A stretch of 64,000 nt of DNA from contig NW_026947514.1 in assembly GCF_034190915.1 (NCBI RefSeq), positions 8,902,201-8,966,200 on the forward strand, read 5' to 3'. The notes under the pieces are model-generated. The model saw nothing but the letters and a program-made list of their open reading frames with translations, was not told the origin of the DNA and did not search any database. Each line of letters starts with the position of its first letter. Position 1 is the stretch's first letter. A program made the position numbers and the translations under genes. Of the stretch, positions 21,676 to 30,099 are shown one piece after another. Source of the DNA: Cavia porcellus. Lineage: Eukaryota > Chordata > Mammalia > Rodentia > Caviidae.

Positions 21676-22160
21676 TGTCGATGTCCGCTCCCGGCCGGCA
21701 GGAAGGACACACGACACAGTCTGGTAGTGGACAACCTTTTCTTTTTATTTTTCTTCTCCGTACAGCCTGCCCTGGGTTCTCCCAGCTGAAGCCTCCTCTG
21801 GTCCGCTCCCCGCGGCTCCTTTTGTGCTTCAGTCTGCCCCAAAGCCTCTACCGGTCCGCTCTCCGCGGCTCCTTTTGGGCTTCTACTTCCGGGCTTCTAT
21901 CTGGCTTCTCCTTCCGCCCAGGGGTGGCACCGGTATATATACGGGTACAGTGTCCAATCATGTTAAAGTAAGCAAGGCAAGCTGATTGGCTAACATCATC
22001 AGTTGCCAGGCAGACTATATTGTTGAGCGGGTTGTTTACGCGGTAAGCAGGAAACTAACATATTCGATGGGAGGGGTAATCTACCTCAGGCCTCACTCTT
22101 TACTACAGGCCTCACGTCCGCCAAGTGAGGCGACCGGGCTCGGGGCTGCGGCTCCCAACA
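21676..22160 (-). repeat. 5' LTR of ERV-A
   Basis: 485 bp, identical as read to 19268-19752. On the plus strand, 'tatatata' lies near 21934-21941 and 'tttatt' at 21744-21749; these are the TATA box and AATAAA of the minus-strand unit. Confidence 0.92.
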
Positions 22161-22807
22161 CATGGCCCCTGCCATGGCAGGCTGCTTGTGGGCAGGTGAC
22201 ACCACGGGTGTCCTGGGTGCCTGGGACCTGGCCTCCTCCACAAGCCTTCCCCATGGTGCAGTGGTCCTCTTTCCTCCCTGTCGGCTTCAGCAGGGAGAGG
22301 TCTGACCAGGGCGCAACCTGCCTTAACACCTGGCTTGCCCCGTCCTGGTCCTGTACTGCAGGCTTCCCCCAGGGCAGGGAAAGTGCTCACCTCCAGGGGA
22401 GAAAGGTGCCCAGCCTCTCCCCTTGCGCTTGTTTCCTCCTGGGAGTGGAGGGCGGGAACTTCCCGGGCTGATGTCTCTGACCAGCACTGAGCCTGTGCAC
22501 CCGTTGCTCCCTTCCTGACCAGAGTGGCAGGCACAGATCAGCACAGTGTCCCCCGAAGATTGTGGGGGCGGGGGGCTCACTACAGGAATGAACACCATGG
22601 CCGGCCAAGGTCACATTCTTCAGTCACTGGTGTCAGCAGTTGAGGTGGATTGAGGACTGGTGGGCAGTTTGAACACCCAGCTGCACTGAGTTGGTGTGGT
22701 GCTGGGTGTGGGGCCCACCTGAGGATCATCACCACAGCATAGAAGGAGATCTGGGCGGGGGGGGGAAATGGTGCTGTTGGCTCTCCTGGGGGAGCTTGCT
22801 AAATTTC
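22161..22807. other. Right flank of ERV-A; unrecognised
   Basis: It begins with the right target duplication catggc (22161-22166). No gene or repeat recognised after it. Confidence 0.5.
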
Positions 22808-23432
22808 TTTCCTGATAGGAACTTAATTGTTCTCATCATCAGAGGAGCTCAGGACCTTGTAACTGAGAATGACTGAGTGTCGGGCGCAGGCGCTCAACAC
22901 ACCCCGCCCGGGACGATAAGACCACGTCAGCTTCCGCAATGCGTTATGTCCCTCTCTAAACTAGCCACCCCGTGCGCACCTCGTGCTCACTCCGTATTCG
23001 CCCCGTGCCGACTCTGTGGCAACCCCTGATTGGCCACAGCTGGATATATTAGCCAGAGCCTGCGTCCCATTCCCGCCCTGCTTCCTCGTGGCAGCCTGTG
23101 ATTGGTCACGGCCGAATATATAAACCAGAGCCCGCGTAAATAAAGCGGCAGTTCCTGTTGCCCACAAGAGCGTCCTCTGTCTTATTGGGGGGCTGCGCCG
23201 GTCAACTGAGGTTCATTTTGGGGGAGCTCAGATCCTTATGTTAGGCATCTCTTCTTGGTTCCAGAGGGGAAGACACTGTTCAGTCTCCAGGAGAAGCTTG
23301 TGACAGTGGCTTCCTGATATGAACTCAGCTGATACCATGAGAGGAGTGTGGGACCTCCCTGTCACTGAGGATGGCTGTGGTTCTTTTCAGGGGAGCTCTG
23401 GTCTTTACCTTGAACGTTGCTTCCTGGCTCCA
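22808..23432. repeat. Diverged tandem duplication interrupted by a solo LTR
   Basis: Sequence from 'tttcctgatagg' (22808) to about 23270 aligns, once the LTR and its duplication are removed, with 23310-23432. Shared blocks include 'ggggagctc' and 'ggttccag'/'ggctccag'. The period is about 168 bp without the LTR. The LTR therefore landed in the first copy of an older duplication. Confidence 0.6.
22878..23204 (+). mobile_element. Solo class II (ERVK-like) LTR, copy 2
   Basis: A 327-bp LTR (TGTCGGGCGC...CCGGTCA) flanked by the exact 6-bp duplication actgag (22872-22877 and 23205-23210). It has two inverted CCAAT boxes, a TATA box at 23115-23124 and AATAAA at 23139-23144. It belongs to the same family as 14816-15143 and is distinct from the LTRs of ERV-A and ERV-C. 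It is a solo LTR left by recombination. Confidence 0.93.
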
Positions 23433-25257
23433 GTGCAGATCCCTCAGCCTGCTGGCACAGCTCCTTCACCCCATTGGCACAGACTTTCTAGCTTCTACCC
23501 CTGACCTTGGATCTTCCCAGTGCAGATCTATGAAAAAGACTCGCATGAGTCATCATCATGGGCTCTCGGCCTCCAGCTGGACTCATGCAGGACATTGCCA
23601 TAGGATCTGGGCCCTCAACTGAATTCTTTGGGGCTTTACTGTGTGGACAGACCTCCTGCACCTTTTGTTTTTGACTCTTTGGTTGACTATTATAAAACAA
23701 TTCTATAATTACGTGTCCTGTATTAAATCATTTTCCTTGCAAACCCTGACTACAGCAGCGGCCAAGCTGCTGGGCTGACCTTTTGTCTGTCTCCAGTTTC
23801 CTGCTCTCAGTTGGTTCTGAGGGAGGGGAAAACAGTCTCATTATTGACCCTCAAAATGCCCATCTTTACCCTGTTCCACACTGGGCTCCTTGAAGGCAAG
23901 GTTCATTTTCTACTTACCTCTACTGCTCTGTGGTTTTGGCCATCCAACCTCTGGGATGGCGTCTTGGGGCCTCAGAGGTAACTCTGCATTTTCCCTGAGA
24001 GTGTGATAATGTTGGTGAGGACCCGCAGCCTGGGAGGGGGTCTCAGGTGCCCCCAACACTGCCCTGCAGCCCTTCATACCTCTCCACCTGCTCTCTGCAA
24101 AGCTGAAAGGACTATTCATCTCCTCCGCTGCAGAGCCAGAGGAGAGGATGCTGCCCTGTGGCATGTCCTGCTCCCTGGAGATAAGCTTTGATTGAGAAAG
24201 AGTTTATCCTCAGTCTGAGCAGTGTGCAGCCGGGCTGATCTAATCTCTGTCCACATCGTCGGTGAGTCACCTCACCCTGAGCCTAACCACGTTGTCCCTG
24301 TCTTCTGCATTTTCTTGCAGAGCTAAACCCATGCCCGACCTTTAAAAATGGCCCTTTCCAAGATACCTCTTAGCAAATGATTATCAATTATTTAACTTCC
24401 AAGGGACACAGTGGTGCAGAAATGATATCCTGGCTGTGGGATTCAGCCCTTCTGCACACTCCCGGCTCTGTGCCAGGAATGGGGGTGCAGGAAGGTACGG
24501 CTGGCTCCAGGCTGCCTCTGTCTCAGAGCTCCGTGATGCTGGTAGAGTTTACTCGTGTCCCCATTAGACACGCACTGGAAATGGGGTCCCCATCAGCATG
24601 CTGTTTGCACCAGGCTGGTGATGAAACTGCCTTCTCCTCGGCGCCAAATGAGTGTGTAATTTCCAGCGCCGTTGGGGAAAGGAAGAGGAAGCCTGGAGCG
24701 CAGTGTGAGGTGTGCAGCCTGGTTCAGGGGATGCATGCTGTGGGCTGCCAGGCAACAGAGTGAAACTCCTTCCCCAGGGACCCTGCCATTCATCCCTTTG
24801 CAAACACGGGTCAGGACCTAATCAAGAGGAAAACACAATGAACCTCAGTGCAGGCCAAATGGGGGAGCTGGCAGAAAGCCTAAGAACACCAGCAGTGCAG
24901 CTTGGAGAGAGCTAGTGGTTCCTGCGGCTGGCTGGTGGGAGGAAGGCCTCCTGGGGAGGTGCCTGGGGTGGCAGCTAAGGGTGAAGGGAGCCGCGCAGGA
25001 AATTGAATCACCTGCAGACCTCATCCTGCAGGTTTTGCTTCTACAGCACAGCTCCTTCAGCTTTTAACATCAGAGTGGGAAATGCTTTGGGGATCACGTT
25101 TTGCAGCATCCTTTGAGCAGAGAGTGTGCCTCATGCTGGGCATGGTGCAACACCTCTAAGATGATACAAATTCTTGGAGTGAAAGGGACACGTGAGTCAC
25201 AGTTCATACCGGGGCAGTACGTGCAGTGGTTGCACACAGACTGCCACATCTCAGCCC
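23433..25257. other. No recognised feature
   Basis: About 1.8 kb without a recognisable exon or transposon. Frames are short and overlapping. Confidence 0.4.
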
Positions 25258-25578
25258 TGGTTCCTCTGGGCTGCTACAGATAGACACTTCAGAGCGGGTA
25301 ACTCATGAGAAGAAACCGGTTGCTGATAATTACAGAGGTTGCAAAGTCCAAGATCAAGGCACTGATCAATTTGGCATCTGGGGAGAACATCCTAGCTGCT
25401 GCCCTGTTGCTGCAGCCTCCTGGGGGGAACCCCCAAGCCTCTTTGTGTCCATTGAGAGGGTGGAGACTTGGGGCTCATAGCTTCCCAAGGCCGCGCCCCC
25501 TGAGGCCATCACTCTGATATTAGATTCTGGTGTACAAACTCGGGAGACACCAATATTCAGAACGTGGCACCTAACGAA
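25258..25578 (-). repeat. MaLR LTR (MST/MLT1-type)
   Basis: 'tctgggctgctacagataga', 'gcaaagtccaagatcaaggc', 'ggccatcactctgatattag' and 'caatattcagaacgtggc' follow the antisense MaLR LTR order. Confidence 0.75.
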
Positions 25579-26092
25579 ATAAAACAGCTCTCATCCTCCC
25601 AGCGCCCCAGCTGGTTCTGGTCAGTGGGGCACTCTCCTCCAGCACTGCCTTCTTGGGCCCAGATCCCCACCCCCACCCCGCAGCCCTGCCAGGGAGGTTT
25701 CGGAGCTACCTTCTGCAATTCACAACTTGCTCACACCCAACAGGGCCGTGGGAAGCACAGTCGTGCTGAGCTGAGCACCAGGAGGGAAGGAAAGGACCCC
25801 AGAAAACAGGACCCCTGCTCGGCCTCCCAGCTGTAACCTAGGCAGTGATATTGTGAGCACTGCAGGACAGGGCTGTGATCTTCTCTGTCCAGGGTGCTGA
25901 ACGGTGACCGTATGCACTCACAGATTTGGGTCAGCAGAGGAGGTGGGTACATGACCTGGACACCGCGGTCCGGTGGGCCTCTGGGTCCTCACATCAGCAA
26001 GTTCCCCGAGAGGCTGGATTCCTGGGATGCATTGGGTGCTTGTGCTCACAAGGCCGGGCGCTCCCTGTATCTCCCTCCCCGCTGAACCCTCA
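25579..26092. other. Left flank of ERV-C; unrecognised
   Basis: No gene or repeat recognised. The last six bases ccctca (26087-26092) are the left target duplication of ERV-C. Confidence 0.5.
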
Positions 26093-26395
26093 TGTGGGAA
26101 GCCGCCTATGATGGCGCCCATTTCCTGCTTCCGGGTTCTTCCCGGCCTGAACAAGCCCGCCAAATTGTCATATCTGCCCAGTTACCTGTGACGCTAGCCT
26201 ATCAGCTTGTTAGGCGCGCTTCTCTGTGATTGGATACTGCTTCCCCTTATAAGAGGTTGTTCCTGCCCCCAACGGGCAGAAGAGGAATCAACGTTGAGGG
26301 TGGCGGACCTTGTTAGGTCCGGTTCGCTGTACGTAATAAAGTTTGAGAGCTGATCCTGCTCGAGTTTGGCCTCCTGTCTTCCGCGGCTCCGGTCA
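26093..26395 (+). repeat. 5' LTR of ERV-C
   Basis: 303 bp, TGTGGGAAGC...CCGGTCA. It has an inverted CCAAT box (gattgg, 26228-26233), a TATA-like 'ttataag' near 26247 and AATAAA at 26335-26340. Its sequence differs from the other LTR families in the window except for similar G/C-rich termini. Confidence 0.93.
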
Positions 26396-26397
26396 TC

Positions 26398-26415
26398 TGG
26401 TGGCCCCCGTACGGG
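26398..26415 (+). promoter_or_regulatory. Primer-binding site of ERV-C
   Basis: TGGTGGCCCCCGTACGGG begins two bases after the LTR. The TGG start fits a tRNA 3' CCA end. I did not assign the tRNA. Confidence 0.6.
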
Positions 26416-26576
26416 GGAAAAAGGTAAAAGACTCAGCGACGTGCCTCTTCGGCCGGGAGGTGCGATTGCTGTCGCCTGCGGTACGACGGAGGACCTGGCC
26501 CAATAACAACGGAAGGCCGCGAGCGCCTCTTCTCTTCACCCTGATCAGCTACGTGAGATACAGCGGTTCCCGGGAC

Positions 26577-26584
26577 AGGTGAGT
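26577..26584 (+). promoter_or_regulatory. Splice donor in ERV-C leader
   Basis: cag|gtgagt at 26577-26585, preceded by 'gggac'. The equivalent of the ERV-A donor. A long pyrimidine run followed by 'ctaatacag' ending at 26712 could serve as an acceptor about 130 bp downstream. Confidence 0.55.
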
Positions 26585-26737
26585 ACTGGGTCACCTGGGT
26601 TGGGTGGACGCACCTAACAGATTTTGAGCGCCACACGAGTGGACGCTGGGTTTTTTTTTTTTTTCTTTTCTTTTCCCTTTGCATCTGTTTTGCTTTCGCT
26701 TCGCTAATACAGCCCGACAGGCTTTTTTGATAGAGCT

Positions 26738-26992
26738 TGATCGGAATGCTCAGAGGAGCCCGGAGCCACTGCCGATTGTGGGTCTCCGGAGGACCCTCAG
26801 GGCTCTAATTCTGATTCTGATTCGGAAGGTTCAGAAGAGGAGGTTGTCTTCGCTAAACAGGACCCTCCTGCACAGCTTAAAGAGGAATTCAGGGCTCGGG
26901 AAGATAAAAAGGGGAACCAAACACCCACGATCACCCCCTTCAGGGCGCCAGGCCCCACTAAGCCCTTCCGCCCTTTGGCAAGTTCGTGACCC
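26738..26992 (+). pseudogene. gag: Broken N-terminal Gag region of ERV-C
   Basis: In the same frame as the 411-codon fusion, the sequence is open from a TGA at 26738-26740 to a TGA at 26987-26989. It encodes an acidic stretch with alternating Asp-Ser and several Glu residues, like the acidic patch in ERV-A Gag, then a proline-rich segment. There is no start codon in this frame, and the myristoylated N-terminus seen in ERV-A is not recognisable. The second TGA lies one codon before the ATG of the fusion. A 24-bp repeat at 26936 and 27002 (66 bp apart) encodes the same PFRAPGP peptide on both sides of the stop. Confidence 0.65.
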
Positions 26993-28228
26993 ATGGTCGC
27001 TCCCTTCAGGGCGCCAGGCCCCACTGCACCGCCGTGGCCGGAAGAGGAGTTGCTCCCTGGGCTGCCACCACAACCTATGGCACCGCCCTGGTTAGAGGGA
27101 GAGCTACTTCCTGGGTTGCCTTCTGCGCCCCCATCTGGGGAGGGAGGAGGACGTTCCTTCCACCAGAGGGTATGGTCGCGGCTTCCCTTTGAGTGTTCCG
27201 GTCTCCATGCATTCCCGGTACAAGTAGGAGGCAGGGGAGGAGGAGGATATTATGAGCCCTTAGAAATTAAACAACTTAAAACTATCAAGGACGCAGTTTC
27301 AGCTTATGGGCCCAATGTGCCATTTACCATGGCGCTTTTAGAGGCATTGGCAGGTCTGCTTTTAACTCCTGGAGATTGGACCCAGCTGGCACGCGCCTGC
27401 CTCTCCCCCGGACAATATTTAGATTGGAAGTCCTGGAATGAGGAATTCTGTGTAGAGCAGGCGGCAGCCATCAGGGAAAATAACCAGAGAGAGTGGAACA
27501 GGGATATGCTATTAGGGCGAGGAGCCTTTGAGGAAGATCAAACTCAATACCCTCGCCAGGTTTATGAACAAATTAGCCGCTGTGGCCTCCAGGCCTGGAG
27601 ACGGCTGGCTGGAAAGGGAGAACATACGGGTCACCTTACAAAAATTATACAAGGGCAGGGAGAGCCATTTTCAGACTTTGTGGCCCGCATGCTTGAGGCC
27701 GCTAACAGGATTTTTCCAGATGCTGAGGCGGCTCACCCTCTCATAAAACAATTGATTTTTGAACAGTGCACTAAGGAGTGCCGTGATGTCCTAAGAACTA
27801 ACAAAAATAGGTCCTTAGAAGAGTGGACACGCCTGTGCCGTGAATTGGGTGGCCACGGCCTAACGCCCAAAGGAAGAATATCATTGGCACTCTTTACCAT
27901 AAATTTTTTAAATCTTAATCACAATAATCATTCCCCTGCCATGGAGCACAATAACCCGTCCCCGGCCGACAAAGGGCTGGTGAGATGGAAAGATGTCCTT
28001 ACAGGACAATGGATGGGCCCGGATCCAGTGATTAGCTGGACCCGAGGTGCGGTTTGTGTCTTCCCACAGGAACCAGGCTGCGAACCGCTGTGGGTCCCGG
28101 AAAGATTGATGCGAGCAGTAAACTCCCCACCAGTTCCTGATAAAGCACAGGAGGATAAGCCCGCGGACACAAGTCAACTCGACCCTTCTGGGACTGACGC
28201 TCAGTGCCCGAGACCATCTACAAACTAA
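26993..28228 (+). CDS. Gag capsid-integrase C-terminus fusion ORF of ERV-C
   Basis: This frame of 411 codons starts at ATG 26993, right after an in-frame TGA. Residues 1-50 are proline-rich, with two copies of an APPW..ELLPGLP block. The capsid N-terminal domain starts near 74 (FPVQV), and the major homology region is at about 220-239 (Q..GE.F.DFVAR). The capsid C-terminal domain runs to about 288. At the TPKG junction (near 27857) the protein passes in frame into the last part of a betaretrovirus integrase: the ALFTINFLNL helix (299-308), then [22 protein letters not shown] and WVPERL (to 373). A polar tail ends at TAA. Nucleocapsid zinc knuckles, protease, reverse transcriptase, RNase H and the integrase catalytic core are all missing. 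The reading frame survived the deletion. Whether it is translated, or interferes with particles as truncated Gag proteins can, is unknown. Confidence 0.85.
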   Translation: MVAPFRAPGPTAPPWPEEELLPGLPPQPMAPPWLEGELLPGLPSAPPSGEGGGRSFHQRVWSRLPFECSGLHAFPVQVGGRGGGGYYEPLEIKQLKTIKDAVSAYGPNVPFTMALLEALAGLLLTPGDWTQLARACLSPGQYLDWKSWNEEFCVEQAAAIRENNQREWNRDMLLGRGAFEEDQTQYPRQVYEQISRCGLQAWRRLAGKGEHTGHLTKIIQGQGEPFSDFVARMLEAANRIFPDAEAAHPLIKQLIFEQCTKECRDVLRTNKNRSLEEWTRLCRELGGHGLTPKGRISLALFTINFLNLNHNNHSPAMEHNNPSPADKGLVRWKDVLTGQWMGPDPVISWTRGAVCVFPQEPGCEPLWVPERLMRAVNSPPVPDKAQEDKPADTSQLDPSGTDAQCPRPSTN

Positions 28229-28229
28229 A

Positions 28230-28499
28230 ATGTCTGGTTTGGAGTTTTTTCTATTCTGTGGGTTCCTATTAATCACCCCTGTGATATGCTCAGATTCCAC
28301 AGAACCACCACAATATCTTTGGGGTCCTTGGCACCACCCGCCCACATTGGCACCTTTCAAATGCTTGTTAGACCGCCTTATGCAAACCCAGCAACAGGTC
28401 AAGGTCACGGCTATGACAGCCATGCAAATGGCAGCAGGTGGCCCATCAGGCCAGCAGGCCGCCGCATATCTCCTTCACATTGCAGAACATCAGCTATAA
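28230..28499 (+). CDS. Short env-position ORF of ERV-C
   Basis: An 89-codon frame begins one base after the fusion stop, where env would start. The first 21 residues form a hydrophobic, signal-peptide-like stretch (LEFFLFCGFLLITPVICS). The rest is polar, rich in Gln and Ala, without recognisable envelope motifs. No furin site, fusion peptide or transmembrane anchor is present downstream. It may be a leader or env-derived remnant; I do not recognise the mature part. If made, it could be a short secreted peptide, but this is speculative. Confidence 0.45.
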   Translation: MSGLEFFLFCGFLLITPVICSDSTEPPQYLWGPWHHPPTLAPFKCLLDRLMQTQQQVKVTAMTAMQMAAGGPSGQQAAAYLLHIAEHQL

Positions 28500-28934
28500 G
28501 AGCTGAGTGGGCAAGCCAATGACGGGTAAGACGGGAAAAGCCCTCCCAGTCAACCTAAGACAGGCTCCACTCAGATATATATGGCCTATAAGGCCAGGGG
28601 TCCCTTCCGGAGTCAAATTATTGGCATTGAGATGCGAGACCAAGGGTACTGCAGTGCCATCCGCCCCAAAGGTTGGGGGGAAGGCAGGAATGAATGTCTA
28701 TATGCATCCAGGTTCGGTTCACAAAAGCCTGGCCCTGCGAAAAAATGAACCACTCACCTTGAGCATGGTCCTGGCGCAAGGATATGCACAAAACAGGGTG
28801 ATGCACAGCAGGGTATAGACCTCTACATTCTCTCATGCCTCGGCCTACAAGGTAGGCCCACTCCTAGGTGTCTAACAGCAACAAGGTCATAGACACCTTG
28901 GAGGGACCCACAGACCATCCTATTTTAATAAATA
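28500..28934 (+). other. 3' non-coding region of ERV-C with block shared with ERV-A
   Basis: It has only a 103-codon chance frame. The segment from 28516 (ccaatgacgggtaag, then 'caacctaagacaggctcc') and the segment around 28700-28750 ('gcatccaggttcggttcaca') align with the same region of ERV-A. Conservation outside any frame suggests a structural RNA role such as an export element; this is inference by analogy with IAP and MusD. Confidence 0.5.
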
Positions 28935-28947
28935 AAAAAGGGGGAGA
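28935..28947 (+). promoter_or_regulatory. Polypurine tract of ERV-C
   Basis: aaaaagggggaga directly abuts the 3' LTR; the same tract as in ERV-A. Confidence 0.85.
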
Positions 28948-29250
28948 TGTGGGAAGCCGCCTATGATGGCGCCCATTTCCTGCTTCCGGGTTCTTCCCGG
29001 CCTGAACAAGCCCACCAAATTGTCATATCTGCCCAGTTACCCGTGACGCTAGCCTATCAGCTTGTTAGGCGCGCTTCTCTGTGATTGGATACTGCTTCCC
29101 CTTATAAGAGGTTGTTCCTGCCCCCAACGGGCGGAAGAGGAATCAACGTTGAGGGTGGCGGACCTTGTTAGGTCCGGTTCGCTGTACGTAATAAAGTTTG
29201 AGAGCTGATCCTGCTCGAGTTTGGCTTCCTGTCTTCCGCGGCTCCGGTCA
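28948..29250 (+). repeat. 3' LTR of ERV-C
   Basis: 303 bp; differs from the 5' LTR by four transitions and no indel. Confidence 0.93.
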
Positions 29251-29874
29251 CCCTCAGGGCAGGGCCAAGGGCTTGCACATGTGTGAAGGGAGGGACTGAG
29301 GACAGGGCATGCATGGCAGAGTAATCAGGCGCAAACCTCTCCCTGCATTCGTGCACTTAGGACTTGCTGTTCAAGTCTGTTACAGTGATGATTTGGTTTC
29401 CAGGAGGTCAGTGAAATGTATAACGTTTCCCCATCCACTGGAGGACAGACTGAGGGGAACCTGTGCCTCCAGATTCACCGTGCCCACCGCTCATGCCAGG
29501 AGGACAAAGGCAGAAAGACTGGAGCAACTCCAAGGAGCTCAGATGGGCCGGGCTCTGCGGCTCCCTCTCCCTTGACCTTGGCTTGGCATCCATGAGTCGA
29601 CCCTGGGAGGAGCCAGCCAGCAAGTTCTCCCTCTCTGAGGCTGTGAGAACCTCGGAACCACTGTTGGTCCCGAGACCTCTGCAGTGAAGTTGAAGGAAGC
29701 ATTCTAGAACTCAGTAAGTTCTGTTCTAGAGCAGCGGTTAGCGAGCTATGATCCAAACACTAAGCTCATCCTGCTGCCTGCTTCGTAGATTTTATTTGAT
29801 TAGTGCATGATTATATTCATCATGGAGCACTGGTAAATGTATATACACGTCTTAATTCTTTATATATTCCCCTT

Positions 29875-29878
<4 letters not shown>
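29251..29878. other. Right flank of ERV-C; old hAT-like piece near 29728-29800
   Basis: It begins with the right duplication ccctca. About 29728-29800 ('gttagcgagctatgatccaa' and 'tgctgcctgcttcgtagat') resembles an old mammalian DNA transposon. No gene recognised. Confidence 0.35.
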
Positions 29879-29919
<41 letters not shown>

Positions 29920-29925
29920 GTCTCT
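29879..29925. repeat. (TC)n microsatellite
   Basis: About 45 bp of nearly pure TC dinucleotides at the tail side of a minus-strand B1. Confidence 0.9.
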
Positions 29926-30063
29926 GAGACAGGATCTCACTATGCGTTTCAGGATGACCCTGAACTTGCTATGTAGCCTAAACTGGCTTCAAACTTACAG
30001 CATTTCTCCTGCCTCAGCCTCCCCAATGCTGAGATTACAGGTGTGCACCACCATACCTGGCTC
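29926..30063 (-). repeat. B1 SINE
   Basis: 'gagacaggatctcactatgc' through 'accaccatacctggct', the reverse complement of B1. Confidence 0.9.
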
Positions 30064-30099
30064 TTCCTGGCTTCTCTTGACCCCCTTCCCATTTGTGAA

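Larger units (their letters stand above)
19268..22160 (-). mobile_element. ERV-A: deleted class II (ERVK-like) provirus
   Basis: A complete integrated element of 2893 bp on the minus strand, flanked by the exact 6-bp duplication catggc. From 5' to 3' on the minus strand it has an LTR (21676-22160), a primer-binding-site region just inside it, a splice donor, a truncated gag (20595-21476), an inserted ID SINE, a remnant of the integrase C-terminus (about 20247-20434), a non-coding 3' region, a polypurine tract and an LTR (19268-19752). The 6-bp duplication, TG...CA ends and betaretrovirus-like capsid and integrase pieces place it in class II. Protease, reverse transcriptase, RNase H, most of integrase and nearly all of env are absent. 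The two LTRs are identical as read, so the insertion is recent or has been gene-converted. Confidence 0.92.
26093..29250 (+). mobile_element. ERV-C: deleted class II (ERVK-like) provirus
   Basis: A complete 3158-bp element on the plus strand between exact 6-bp duplications ccctca (26087-26092 and 29251-29256). Order: LTR (26093-26395), primer-binding site (26398), splice donor (26579/26580), gag leader with one in-frame stop, capsid fused in frame to the integrase C-terminus (26993-28228), a short env-position frame (28230-28499), a 3' non-coding region, polypurine tract and LTR (28948-29250). Protease, reverse transcriptase, RNase H and the integrase core are deleted. The LTRs are equal in length (303 bp) and differ at four transitions (1.3%), so the insertion is older than ERV-A. 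It can only have moved with proteins supplied by another element. Confidence 0.93.

Noticed and set aside
26398..26415. Naming the primer tRNA of ERV-C and ERV-A
   Set aside because: Neither site matched a tRNA 3' end clearly enough to assign without a search.
28507..28818. 103-codon frame in the ERV-C 3' region
   Set aside because: Not preserved in ERV-A, whose DNA is similar here; more likely non-coding.
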